A stretch of 64,000 nt of DNA, from NCBI GenBank assembly GCA_017503105.1, contig JAFVTS010000035.1, positions 1 through 64,000 of the forward strand. The letters are read 5' to 3'. This DNA comes from Clostridia bacterium (GTDB lineage: Bacteria > Bacillota > Clostridia > Oscillospirales > CAG-272). The notes under the pieces were generated by a model. That model worked only from the letters and a program-made list of their open reading frames with translations. It was not told the origin of the DNA and did no database searches. Within the stretch, counting starts at the first letter, position 1. Each line of letters begins with the position of its first letter. Position numbers and translations under genes: made by a program. Positions 44,557-52,802 of this stretch are shown piece by piece.

Positions 44557-47442
44557 ATGATAAAGCTTGACGAAGTTTGTCTTGACGCCTTTACATCGGA
44601 GGACGTTTCGGAGTTCAGAGCCCTTGCGAAGAACGTTACGGCGATATTTATTTATAACAAAAACGTCCTCGTCGGCGGAAAAGAACGTTGGATAGATCCC
44701 GATAATTTTAAAGTCAGAACCGAGATGCGCCGCGGAGTCAGCGTTGCTCCCGTCAGCATTTTCGAGTGCGCAGAGGGGGGGCGTGTAGAGAAAAACGCCA
44801 TAACCGTCGGCAAAAAGACCCTTAATTTTAAGAAAAATTCAAAGAAGTATACGGTTGGTAATAAGACGGGCGTATTTTCCGTAGCTCCGTTTTCTTACCT
44901 TGGGCATACTTACGTCCCCGTGGCGGAATGTGCCGAAGCTCTCGGTATTTCGGTACTCACGCTTTATCAGAACAGACTCACCGTTTTCGGAAAGAAAAGC
45001 GATATTTCCGCGATAAAGACCGCGATAAAGAAAAATCCCGCCCTTGAGTTTGCGGGCGGCAGAGCCGTTATAGGTGAATACGATGCGACGAAGTTCACCT
45101 CCGCCGATTATAAAGCTGCAAAGGATAAATGGCGCGAGTCACTCGTCGCATCTCCCGAGCTCATCGACACGGCCGACGCACTTCTTATGGAAAAGATAAC
45201 GGAGAGAAACGACAGTGCTGCCGAGCTTTGGAGAACTCTTAACAGAGGCGAGGACAGAATAATTCTCTGGGGTGACGAAGCGCCGACGGAGTCCTGTCAT
45301 TTAAGATTCCAGTACGATAAGCTTTTTGCCTTGACTCTTGCCTGGGGCACTTATGGATGTGAGCTTTATCACAACGAGGACTTAAAACGCGATATTCTTG
45401 ACGCGTACCGCTGGATGTACGAAAATATGTACGGCGAGGCAGAGATAGAGAACAGGGGCTGGAGAAGCATACACACCTTTAACTGGTGGGATTGGTACGT
45501 AGGAGCTATCGAGCCTATGACCGACGGTATGCTTATAATGGAAGAGTTCTTCACTTACGAGGAAAAGAAAAAATATCTCAAGGTGCTTGAATTCGTCCTT
45601 GACAGCTGGCGCACCGGTGATTCACAGGACCATTGCTCGGGCAGAATGAGCGTCGGCACGAAATGCGCTCTTCTCCTTGAAGATCCCGTAAGGCTTGCGC
45701 GCTCGTCCAACGACTATCACGTAATGCTTGAGGTCAAGCTTGCAGGTCCCGGAACGCACACCGATTATTGCAACTACCAGCACGGCTTCCCCTATAATAT
45801 GATGTACGGAATGTCTAATCTCAACCGAGTATTGAGGGTTGGAGCTAATCTTGCGGGAACGCCCCTTGAATTTGCGAGCCCGAGATATTACAATCAATTC
45901 AACCTCTTTAAGTTTATGTATGAGGCGGCAATGTACAGAGGACGCGGATTTATGTGCTATTGGGGCAGAGCCTCGGCGGGCTCCGAGCGCAGCGCGGGTA
46001 TGGGAGTTATCACGAAGATCCTCCCGATGATAGGCAATTACGGTCCCGAGGAGGACGAGTACATTCGCCACTTCGTTAAGTACAGCCTCTCATCCGAGGA
46101 GCAGATAGACGTTGCAAAGCGTTCTTGCTCGCTTGGCTCTTACGCCGCCTTTAAACAGATACTTGATGATGATACTATCTCCGCAAGCAACGATTACGAG
46201 TGCGCTCACGCTTGGTTTACCGCCGACAGAGCGGCTCTACACAAAAACGATTACGCATTCTGCGTTTCTATGCCGTCATACCGTCACCCGAATTACGAGT
46301 GCATAAACAACGCGAACAAGACGGGCTGGTATATGAACGACGGAACGCTCTATCTTTACACCAAAACCGACCAATTTGAGTTTGACGGTGTGAATTTCGT
46401 GCTTAACGATCGCTTGGCGCACAGAATGCCCGGCACTACCGTTGACGTAAGAGAGCGTAAGGCTGTCGCGATCGCGGGCGGCTCAAGCTGGCGTCCGAAG
46501 TCCGACATCGTCGGATGTATGCAGTTTGACGGCAAGTACGTCGTCGCGGGTATGGACTACGAGGCGTATAATCAGGCGGAGGATGAAATAAAGGAGGACA
46601 AGGGCTACGGCGGAGGAAAGCCGAAGTTCGTAAACGATCTCGTTGCCAAAAAGGCGTACTTTATGTTTGACGACGAGTGCGTCTGCCTTGGCGCGGGCAT
46701 TACCTCTACTATGAACTCTGATATTAACACCGTCGTTGAGCACAGACGTCTTGTAAAGCTCGACGGTGCGCCCTTCGGCAAGGATAAAATCGTAGTTGAC
46801 GGTGAACTCTTAACGGAAAAGACCTTTGATAAAAGCTTTGATAAACCGAGCTTTGCTATGATAGAGGATTTCGCGGGCTATGTTTTCGAAGACGTGAAGA
46901 CCCTTTCCGTCAGCAAGTATATGTACGAGCACAATCCCGAGTCCTTCGATAACTACGTTTCCTTCCCCGAGTGGGCAAAGGGCAAGCGTCCGTTTGCCGA
47001 GATAATGGTAAATCACGGAAAGAACCCGAAGGGCGACACCTACGCTTACGCTATTCTTCCTTACGCGGATGAAGAAAAGACCGCAGCTTATGCCAAAAAT
47101 CCCGATTACAAGATAATTTCCAACACCACCGCGTGCCAGGCGGTAAAGGAGAAGACCCTCGGCGTAACGGCTATCATCTTCTACGGGGCAGGTGAGTGCG
47201 CGGGAATCAAGGTTGACAGACCCTGTATCGTGACGTATTCCGAAAAACGCGGCAAGTTTAAGATAAGCGTCGCGGAGCCCACTAACAAAACCGACAAGGT
47301 AAAGCTTGAGATTATGAAGAAGCTTGAGCTCGTATCGGCTGACGCGCGCTACAAGATTCTGTGCGGCGATACTGTGAAGATCACGCTCAACGTAGATCTT
47401 TCCGCAGGTGAAGCTTACGAAGCTGTATTCTCTAAAACGTAA
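44557..47442 (+). CDS. PL8-like polysaccharide lyase, copy 7
   Basis: A 961-residue paralogue, 22 bases after copy 6, with AAGGGAAGGA upstream. The toroid has N309-W-W-D-W, His409 and Tyr417 in YQHGFPYNMMYG (nearest of the seven to the QH-x-Y-x-x-x-YG form of characterised PL8 enzymes), and Arg471 in YWGRASAGSE. The sandwich differs at the key turn: GWYMNDGTLYLYTKTD replaces T-G-D-G by M-N-D-G. CVCLGAGITSTMNSD is kept. The N-terminal stalk-like repeats are at about 60-145 (GVSVAPVSIFE; GHTYVPVAECAEALGIS). There is no signal peptide. It is the last gene of the array and ends at a bidirectional terminator. Confidence 0.76.
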   Translation: MIKLDEVCLDAFTSEDVSEFRALAKNVTAIFIYNKNVLVGGKERWIDPDNFKVRTEMRRGVSVAPVSIFECAEGGRVEKNAITVGKKTLNFKKNSKKYTVGNKTGVFSVAPFSYLGHTYVPVAECAEALGISVLTLYQNRLTVFGKKSDISAIKTAIKKNPALEFAGGRAVIGEYDATKFTSADYKAAKDKWRESLVASPELIDTADALLMEKITERNDSAAELWRTLNRGEDRIILWGDEAPTESCHLRFQYDKLFALTLAWGTYGCELYHNEDLKRDILDAYRWMYENMYGEAEIENRGWRSIHTFNWWDWYVGAIEPMTDGMLIMEEFFTYEEKKKYLKVLEFVLDSWRTGDSQDHCSGRMSVGTKCALLLEDPVRLARSSNDYHVMLEVKLAGPGTHTDYCNYQHGFPYNMMYGMSNLNRVLRVGANLAGTPLEFASPRYYNQFNLFKFMYEAAMYRGRGFMCYWGRASAGSERSAGMGVITKILPMIGNYGPEEDEYIRHFVKYSLSSEEQIDVAKRSCSLGSYAAFKQILDDDTISASNDYECAHAWFTADRAALHKNDYAFCVSMPSYRHPNYECINNANKTGWYMNDGTLYLYTKTDQFEFDGVNFVLNDRLAHRMPGTTVDVRERKAVAIAGGSSWRPKSDIVGCMQFDGKYVVAGMDYEAYNQAEDEIKEDKGYGGGKPKFVNDLVAKKAYFMFDDECVCLGAGITSTMNSDINTVVEHRRLVKLDGAPFGKDKIVVDGELLTEKTFDKSFDKPSFAMIEDFAGYVFEDVKTLSVSKYMYEHNPESFDNYVSFPEWAKGKRPFAEIMVNHGKNPKGDTYAYAILPYADEEKTAAYAKNPDYKIISNTTACQAVKEKTLGVTAIIFYGAGECAGIKVDRPCIVTYSEKRGKFKISVAEPTNKTDKVKLEIMKKLELVSADARYKILCGDTVKITLNVDLSAGEAYEAVFSKT

Positions 47443-47478
47443 GCATAAATGCCGGTTTACGTAAACTTTAATTGACAA

Positions 47479-47519
47479 AACACCCACAGTCCGAAGAGGA
47501 CTGTGGGTGTTAAAATTTT
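47479..47519. terminator. Bidirectional terminator ending the lyase array
   Basis: A perfect 14-bp stem, AACACCCACAGTCC (47479-47492) with GGACTGTGGGTGTT (47498-47511), is followed by AAAATTTT. It separates the convergent copy 7 and MATE genes. Confidence 0.88.
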
Positions 47520-47528
47520 GCAAACGAT

Positions 47529-48896
47529 TTATAGGTATTCATCTTTGTCTTTTAGTTTTGACATTCTGCGGTAGACGGTGAAGTACATAGTGGTAAAGCA
47601 GGCAATGCCTCCAATGACGCTTGAGATAGGCTCGGCAAGAAATACTCCGTCGGTGCCGAATCCGAGGTGCGGAAGAATGATGGTCAGCGGTACAACTATG
47701 ATAGCTTTTCTTAAAAGTGAGAAGACTATCGCGCGCCCTGCAAAGCCGAGGGCTTGGAATATGGCTTGCCCTGCGAATTGAAGCGACATAAATACAAATC
47801 CGAAAAAGTAGATGCCCAGCGCGCGTGTTCCGAGAGAAATAGTCAGGGCGTCTTTTGTGAATATTGCAATGAATGCCTCTGGAAAAACGAGCACTAAAAA
47901 CCAAACGATAGCGGTATAGATTATACCGACAGAACACGTAAATTTGATTCCCGAACGTACTCTTGAATAAAGCTTTCCACCGAAATTATATCCAAGCACG
48001 GCGCTTGCTCCCGTTGTAAGTGCTGAAATAGGTAAGGTGGTCACTTCTCTTACCGAAGTCAGTATCGCCATTATGCTGACGTACGTGTCACCGCCAAAGG
48101 TCTGCAAGGTAGAATTGCAAGCAACGCAGACAAGTGTATAAGTACCCTGCATTATAAACCCGGAAATGCCATAGAGTGTTATCTTTTTGATGATTTGTAT
48201 ATCCGGTCTCATACAGGAAGGCTTGAGTCTTACAGGAGCTTTTTTCCCGAGAAGGAAGAGCAGAACCCAAATCGCAGACACAGCTTGGCTTATAACCGTG
48301 GCAAGAGCCGCTCCGCCAACACCCATATTTAGTGTGAAGATAAATATGGGATCAAGGGCTATGTTTATTAAAGCACCGATAACGGTGGTTATCATTGCAA
48401 CCTTCGGCGCGCCCTCGGCGTTTATGTATGAATTGAGTCCGGATGACGTCGTAGCAAATACCGTACCGAAAAGATATATTCTAAGGTATTCGTCGGCGTA
48501 GACGTAAGAGCTGTCCGATGCTCCAAAAAGATATAGTATAGGTTTTTTGAAGGTAAAGCAAAGCACGAAGAGTATAGCGGAACTTATGAGAATGAGAAGA
48601 AACGAGTTTCCAAGCACGCGTTCTGCCTTTCCGTCATTTCCCTCGCCGCGTGAAATTGAGAAGAGCGGCGCGCCGCCTCTGCCGAAAAGAGCGGTAAAAG
48701 CAGCGATCAGCGTGACGATCGGAAACGTGATACCAACGCCTGCAAGAGCTACCTCATCGCCCATTCTTCCGATGTAAATGCGGTCAACTATGTTGTAGAG
48801 CATATGCACAAGCTCCGCCAAGAGTAGAGGTAATGTTTGTGCGAGAATGTTCTTATATACCTTTCCTTCGGCAAAATTGCCCTTTGTGTTTGTCAA
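47529..48896 (-). CDS. MATE-family efflux transporter (first of two)
   Basis: A 455-residue membrane protein with 12 predicted membrane segments. It shows the MATE pattern: LPLLLAELVHMLYNIVDRIYIGRMG at the start of each half in variant form, and GAxAVLGYNFGGKLYSRV mid-protein (SALTTGASAVLGYNFGG). The start is a TTG at 48896 with AAGG upstream, because no ATG fits the family length. It is convergent with the lyase array, so there is no operon link. Drug or metabolite export via a cation gradient is the usual role; the substrate is unknown. Confidence 0.88.
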   Translation of the reverse strand: MTNTKGNFAEGKVYKNILAQTLPLLLAELVHMLYNIVDRIYIGRMGDEVALAGVGITFPIVTLIAAFTALFGRGGAPLFSISRGEGNDGKAERVLGNSFLLILISSAILFVLCFTFKKPILYLFGASDSSYVYADEYLRIYLFGTVFATTSSGLNSYINAEGAPKVAMITTVIGALINIALDPIFIFTLNMGVGGAALATVISQAVSAIWVLLFLLGKKAPVRLKPSCMRPDIQIIKKITLYGISGFIMQGTYTLVCVACNSTLQTFGGDTYVSIMAILTSVREVTTLPISALTTGASAVLGYNFGGKLYSRVRSGIKFTCSVGIIYTAIVWFLVLVFPEAFIAIFTKDALTISLGTRALGIYFFGFVFMSLQFAGQAIFQALGFAGRAIVFSLLRKAIIVVPLTIILPHLGFGTDGVFLAEPISSVIGGIACFTTMYFTVYRRMSKLKDKDEYL

Positions 48897-48992
48897 TTAC
48901 CACGCCTTCTTTCAATTTTTTGCATAAACATTATAACATAGCTATCAAAGATTTTCAATGCTTGTTTTGATTTTTTTACGCAAATGAGAGAA

Positions 48993-49021
48993 AATCCCGT
49001 GAGCCAAAGACTCACGGGATT
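48993..49021 (-). terminator. Terminator of the GHL6-like gene
   Basis: A perfect 11-bp stem, AATCCCGTGAG (48993-49003) with CTCACGGGATT (49011-49021), is followed on the minus strand by TTTCTC. Confidence 0.75.
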
Positions 49022-49072
49022 AAAGTTTTTTTATAATAATTTAACACGGGGTAGGGCTGATATGAGATTTTA

Positions 49073-51079
49073 TCAATAATCAAGCACTATGACCTGCTTG
49101 CAGGTGAGGGCGTCGAGGATGAACGTTACGGTGCCGTCCTTTTCTTCAAACGCGAGCTCTTTGTTTTCGGGGACGAGCCTGACGCTCTTTATCTTCTTTT
49201 CCGTTTTCAGAGCGAATTCGATGCCGTTTACCGTCGGCAGATCCTCAATTACCTCAAGGGCGGGGTTCGCGACTTTCGCAAGAGCGAGAATGTTAGTTCC
49301 TCCGCGCTTGTGAGGCGTTGCGTAGAGAGCGTGAAGGACGTATCGCGATTCGTCTATTTGGTCGTTGAGCGTTACGACACCCGCAGAGGGGAGGTTGGTC
49401 CTTAAAGTGATGCTTTCGCCGAGGATAAGGTCTATCGCGCGAAGAACGGTGTCCTTGGATATTATCGCGCCTATCTCTGCGTACTCGGTGAACGTGTCGA
49501 AGGCTATGTAAGCGCCGTCGCGTCCTACGGTGAAGGCGGGCGTGCCTTCTTCAATCTTGTACGGAGTGTGCTTGTGCGAGCAGAAGTGCTCGGGGGCTCT
49601 GTTGAAGAAGGAGCGATGCGCGGTGCCAAAGACGCGCGCGCCTTCGGTAGTCTCGACGTCGTACATATCCATATACATAACGTAATTGGTCGGAGAAAGA
49701 CCGAGAGCGTTATAGGCGGGTCTGTAATACGCGGGTCGGCATTCGCTCTTGCCGAGCATTTTTGCGCCGAGGTCAAACTTCTCACTCGGCATAGCCGCGC
49801 CCGTAGCAAGAATCTTTCCGCCGCCCTTTACAAAGGCTTCAAGCTTGTTTTCGTACGCTTCGGGTATCTTCGCGTCGGGGAGTATTACGAGCTTGTATTT
49901 GGAAATGTCGCACTGTAAGTCGACGATATCGAAGAGCTTGTGACCTTCAAGAAGTATTCTGCCCGCACCCGTGTCGGCTACGTGATTTTTGACTTCTGTG
50001 TACGATTCTGCGGAAAGAAGGGCAATATCCGCGACGGAGCTTACGCCGTAGCAGTATTCCTCAACAGCCTCCGCCTCGGCGTAAGCGATACCGATGGACT
50101 CGTACGTTGCCTCATCAAGGAAGCCGTAGGGGTGCATCTGGTCGCCGATGGAGCATTTTGCACCGTTAGCTAACGAGAGAGCGACCTCGTAACGCAGAGC
50201 GTTCGGGTGCTTGTAACCGCCAAACTCACCCCAAGAAAGGTGGAATTTGCCCGTCATACCGAGGAAGTCCATTCCAAGATTGGAAACGTATTTTGCCGAG
50301 CGCGGGAAATGGTCGTAGCCCCAACCACCCGTCGGAAGACTCTCAAGCTCAAGGTGCGTGTTCATATAAGCAAGCTCCCGTCTTCCCGCGAGGATGTGAC
50401 CGCCGTTGTGGAATATTTTGATGTCGGGCTTTATCGCGGTGGAGATCTCTCTTACCTTGTCGGTATATTTTTTGTAGGTGATGCGTCCAAGCTTTACGAA
50501 GGTTTCGTCGTCCTCCGTGTCCATTCCGAGCTCGCGGGCGAGCTTCATACAGTGCTCGCAGAAGCAGGTGCGCTCACTCACGATGTCAAGAAATATGCCG
50601 ATTGGCTTGAACTTCTCAACCACCTCTTTCACCTGCGACATAAGCACGTCAAAATAGGGAGAATTGAAGCAAAGAAGATGATACTGCGCGGACTCGTCAG
50701 CGTATTTGCCCGTCGGCTTTTCCTTTATGCTCGGGGTGTGATATGCGCGTGAGAACTGTGCCGCGTGGTCGGGATGCTCAACGTAGTATTTCTCGTCAAG
50801 ACCTGCGGAAATGTAGACGGGCGCGTCAACGTTCGCCTCCGCACAAGCCTTGAGCATCGCTGAAAGAAGGTCGAATTTAAGCCCCGGATGCATTTTATTC
50901 GTCTGTGAAGGGAAGTACGCCCAACCGTGGTGGCATTTTGCAAAGACGGTGATCGAGTTTACGTGCCCCTTCTTCAGGGCTCTTTTAAATTGCTCCCCAT
51001 CAAACATAGAGCCTATATTGTCAATGTCCTCAGAGGTGTGAAAGTCAAGGTGTACCTGTCTTTGAGCAAGCGGCTTCAT
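49073..51079 (-). CDS. Putative glycoside hydrolase, GHL6-like with trimerisation-like domain
   Basis: A 668-residue cytoplasmic protein. The N terminus has RQVHLDFHTSEDI, FAKCHHGWAYFPS and a TIM-barrel series including FKPIGIFLDIVSERTCFC (about 163-180), typical of the Hypothetical glycosyl hydrolase 6 family. A middle region (about 390-560, YKLVILPDAKIPEAYENKLEAFVKGGGKIL in parts) resembles the beta-galactosidase trimerisation domain, and a beta-rich C terminus follows. There is no signal peptide. Catalytic residues and substrate are not established for the family; a sugar-hydrolysing role is inferred. Proximity to the lyase array suggests shared carbohydrate metabolism, although it lies on the opposite strand behind a MATE gene. 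GGAGG precedes the ATG. Confidence 0.72.
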   Translation of the reverse strand: MKPLAQRQVHLDFHTSEDIDNIGSMFDGEQFKRALKKGHVNSITVFAKCHHGWAYFPSQTNKMHPGLKFDLLSAMLKACAEANVDAPVYISAGLDEKYYVEHPDHAAQFSRAYHTPSIKEKPTGKYADESAQYHLLCFNSPYFDVLMSQVKEVVEKFKPIGIFLDIVSERTCFCEHCMKLARELGMDTEDDETFVKLGRITYKKYTDKVREISTAIKPDIKIFHNGGHILAGRRELAYMNTHLELESLPTGGWGYDHFPRSAKYVSNLGMDFLGMTGKFHLSWGEFGGYKHPNALRYEVALSLANGAKCSIGDQMHPYGFLDEATYESIGIAYAEAEAVEEYCYGVSSVADIALLSAESYTEVKNHVADTGAGRILLEGHKLFDIVDLQCDISKYKLVILPDAKIPEAYENKLEAFVKGGGKILATGAAMPSEKFDLGAKMLGKSECRPAYYRPAYNALGLSPTNYVMYMDMYDVETTEGARVFGTAHRSFFNRAPEHFCSHKHTPYKIEEGTPAFTVGRDGAYIAFDTFTEYAEIGAIISKDTVLRAIDLILGESITLRTNLPSAGVVTLNDQIDESRYVLHALYATPHKRGGTNILALAKVANPALEVIEDLPTVNGIEFALKTEKKIKSVRLVPENKELAFEEKDGTVTFILDALTCKQVIVLDY

Positions 51080-51216
51080 AGCTTTGTTCCTCCATAATAA
51101 AATCGGTTTTTATTTTATTATATACCATCACTTGTGCGATTTCAATACAGAAAATACACTTTTTTCTTAACAAAACTTATGTTAACGAAAAAAGAACCTT
51201 GGCTTCTTTGCGCAGA

Positions 51217-51247
51217 AAAGCCGCACGTAAGTTTTGCGTGCGGCTTT
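51217..51247 (-). terminator. Terminator of the second MATE gene
   Basis: The stem AAAGCCGCACG (51217-51227) pairs with CGTGCGGCTTT (51237-51247). On the minus strand it is followed by only a short T-run. Confidence 0.6.
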
Positions 51248-51273
51248 GACCAATATTTATTTAAAGAACTTTT

Positions 51274-52674
51274 TTACTTTTTCTCGTAAGCCGTATTGCT
51301 TACTAATCTTTCAATGCGCTTTTTCCTTGAAACGAACAGCATCATACCGAATTGGAACAATGTGGCGAGTGCCCAAGTGATAGGGTAGATAAGGAATAGC
51401 CCCGAGAGCGTATTGAAGAGTGGGAGAGGGAAGACGAGCTTCGCCCAAAGAACTCTTACGACGCAGATACAGAATATGCACGATAGCATAGGAAGGAGCG
51501 AATAACCCCAGCCGCGAAGGAAGCCCGTGAACGTTTCCATATAACCGCAGAGGACGTAGGGGATAAGAACGATTACCGCCCGCTCCTTTGCCGCGGCAAT
51601 TACCGCCGCCGTGTTTGCCGCACCCGGATCGACGAAGATCGACGCGATGGGCTCGATAAATACAGTCATAAGAGAGCCGAGAGCGAGCCCGATCACCGTA
51701 GCCTGTATAAGTGAATAAAGAACGACCTTTTTTGATCTTTCAAATTTACACGCACCGTAATTCTGACCCGCGAAGGTGAGGGTGGTGTGATAGAAGCTGT
51801 TGAGAGTTATGTAGGTAAAGCCGTCTATCGTTGAGCCTATTGCCGCGCCCGAGATAGCATCGGTCGGGAAGGTGTTGATCGAGGTCTGAAGGATCATATT
51901 TGAGATTGAGAAGAGCGAGGATTGGATAGCCGAGGGAATAGCTATTTTCAGCATTCTGCCGAGGATCGGTGCGTCTATTCTCGCCTTTGAGAAATAGAAT
52001 CTATGCGCCCCCTGCGCGCGCTTTAACACGATTATTATCCAAGCGGCGGACACGTACTGTGAAATTATCGTGGCTATGGCAACGCCCGCGACACTCATTC
52101 CGCATCCGACGACGAAGAAGAGGTTGAATGCGATGTTTACAAGCCCCGTGCTGGCAAGAATAACGAGCGGCGTTTTCGAATCTCCGATCGAGCGCACTAT
52201 AGCCGCGCCGAAATTGAATATCGCCGAGGCGGGAACGCCGATAAAGATTATCCGCGTATAAAGCAGAGCCGAGGGCATAAGAACGGGGTCGGTGCCGAGG
52301 AGATTTAAAAGCGGCTCTGAAATAAACTCACCGAGCGCGAACATAAATACGCCTCCGATAAGCCCTGCGGCAAGAGAAGTGTGCACTACGCGCGAAACTC
52401 CCGAATCGTTCTTTGCTCCGAAGAACTGCGACACGAGCACGCCCGTGCCCGCGCCAAGACCCATAAGCATATTTATAAGAAGTCCCGTCGCCGACGTCGT
52501 ACATCCGACGGCACCGAGCGCGTTGGGGTCGCCCGAAAAACGCCCGACGATAACGCTGTCGGCTGAGTTGTAGAGGAGCTGAAGTATTCCTGTCAGCATA
52601 ATCGGAATGGTGAAAAGGATCATTTTCGTAAATAACGGACCCTCTGTTGCAGGTGCGTGCTTAATAGTTTGCAT
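51274..52674 (-). CDS. MATE-family efflux transporter (second of two)
   Basis: A 466-residue membrane protein with 12 predicted membrane segments and MATE hallmarks: FTIPIMLTGILQLLYNSADSVIVGRFSG at the N terminus (in parts) and TLTFAGQNYGACKFERSKKV at the start of the second half. It is only distantly similar to the MATE protein at 47.5-48.9 kb (different loops and ends), so the two are not a recent duplication. GGAGGAG precedes the ATG. It is monocistronic between terminators. The substrate is unknown. Confidence 0.9.
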   Translation of the reverse strand: MQTIKHAPATEGPLFTKMILFTIPIMLTGILQLLYNSADSVIVGRFSGDPNALGAVGCTTSATGLLINMLMGLGAGTGVLVSQFFGAKNDSGVSRVVHTSLAAGLIGGVFMFALGEFISEPLLNLLGTDPVLMPSALLYTRIIFIGVPASAIFNFGAAIVRSIGDSKTPLVILASTGLVNIAFNLFFVVGCGMSVAGVAIATIISQYVSAAWIIIVLKRAQGAHRFYFSKARIDAPILGRMLKIAIPSAIQSSLFSISNMILQTSINTFPTDAISGAAIGSTIDGFTYITLNSFYHTTLTFAGQNYGACKFERSKKVVLYSLIQATVIGLALGSLMTVFIEPIASIFVDPGAANTAAVIAAAKERAVIVLIPYVLCGYMETFTGFLRGWGYSLLPMLSCIFCICVVRVLWAKLVFPLPLFNTLSGLFLIYPITWALATLFQFGMMLFVSRKKRIERLVSNTAYEKK

Positions 52675-52752
52675 TGTTCTCCTCCGACTTCCGTAGTACC
52701 CCTATTTTAGCATTGCATCAATGCAAAGTCAAGGGGTTTTAAAAAATATAAA

Positions 52753-52793
52753 ATAAAAAAACGGAAGTGCACCGTTATTTTATGCACTTCCGT
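52753..52793 (-). terminator. Terminator of the Gly-rich membrane protein gene
   Basis: A perfect 11-bp stem, ACGGAAGTGCA (52761-52771) with TGCACTTCCGT (52783-52793), is followed on the minus strand by eight T. Confidence 0.85.
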
Positions 52794-52802
52794 GAAAAAC
52801 GT

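Larger units (their letters stand above)
27019..47442 (+). repeat. Tandem array of seven paralogous PL8-like lyase genes
   Basis: Seven same-strand genes of 943, 940, 931, 963, 963, 933 and 961 codons share one architecture and collinear motifs: LYSxNV-type N terminus, WMYENMYGE, [ND]WW[EDH]W, ALLLED, [TQ]Hx[FY]PYNxxYG, GR-x-x-x-G-x-E, GWYTGDGALYLY-like, CVCLGAGI and DPTQK. They fall into a trio and a quartet separated by a terminator and promoter at 35651-35759. Overall divergence is substantial, so the array is an old expansion and not an assembly duplication. Copies 1 and 2 are the most alike and contain near-identical DNA patches. Confidence 0.93.

Noticed and set aside
27019-47442. Array considered as an assembly duplication
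   Set aside because: The seven copies differ throughout in length and sequence, and their intergenic regions are all distinct.
27019-47442. Array considered as heparinase II/III-like or phage tail/toxin repeats
   Set aside because: The NWW patch, HxxPYxxxYG, GR, GDG and CLGAGI motifs are collinear with PL8; no phage genes, toxin motifs or immunity genes are present.
47529-52674. The two MATE genes as a recent tandem duplication
   Set aside because: Their sequences are only distantly alike and they are separated by the GHL6-like gene.
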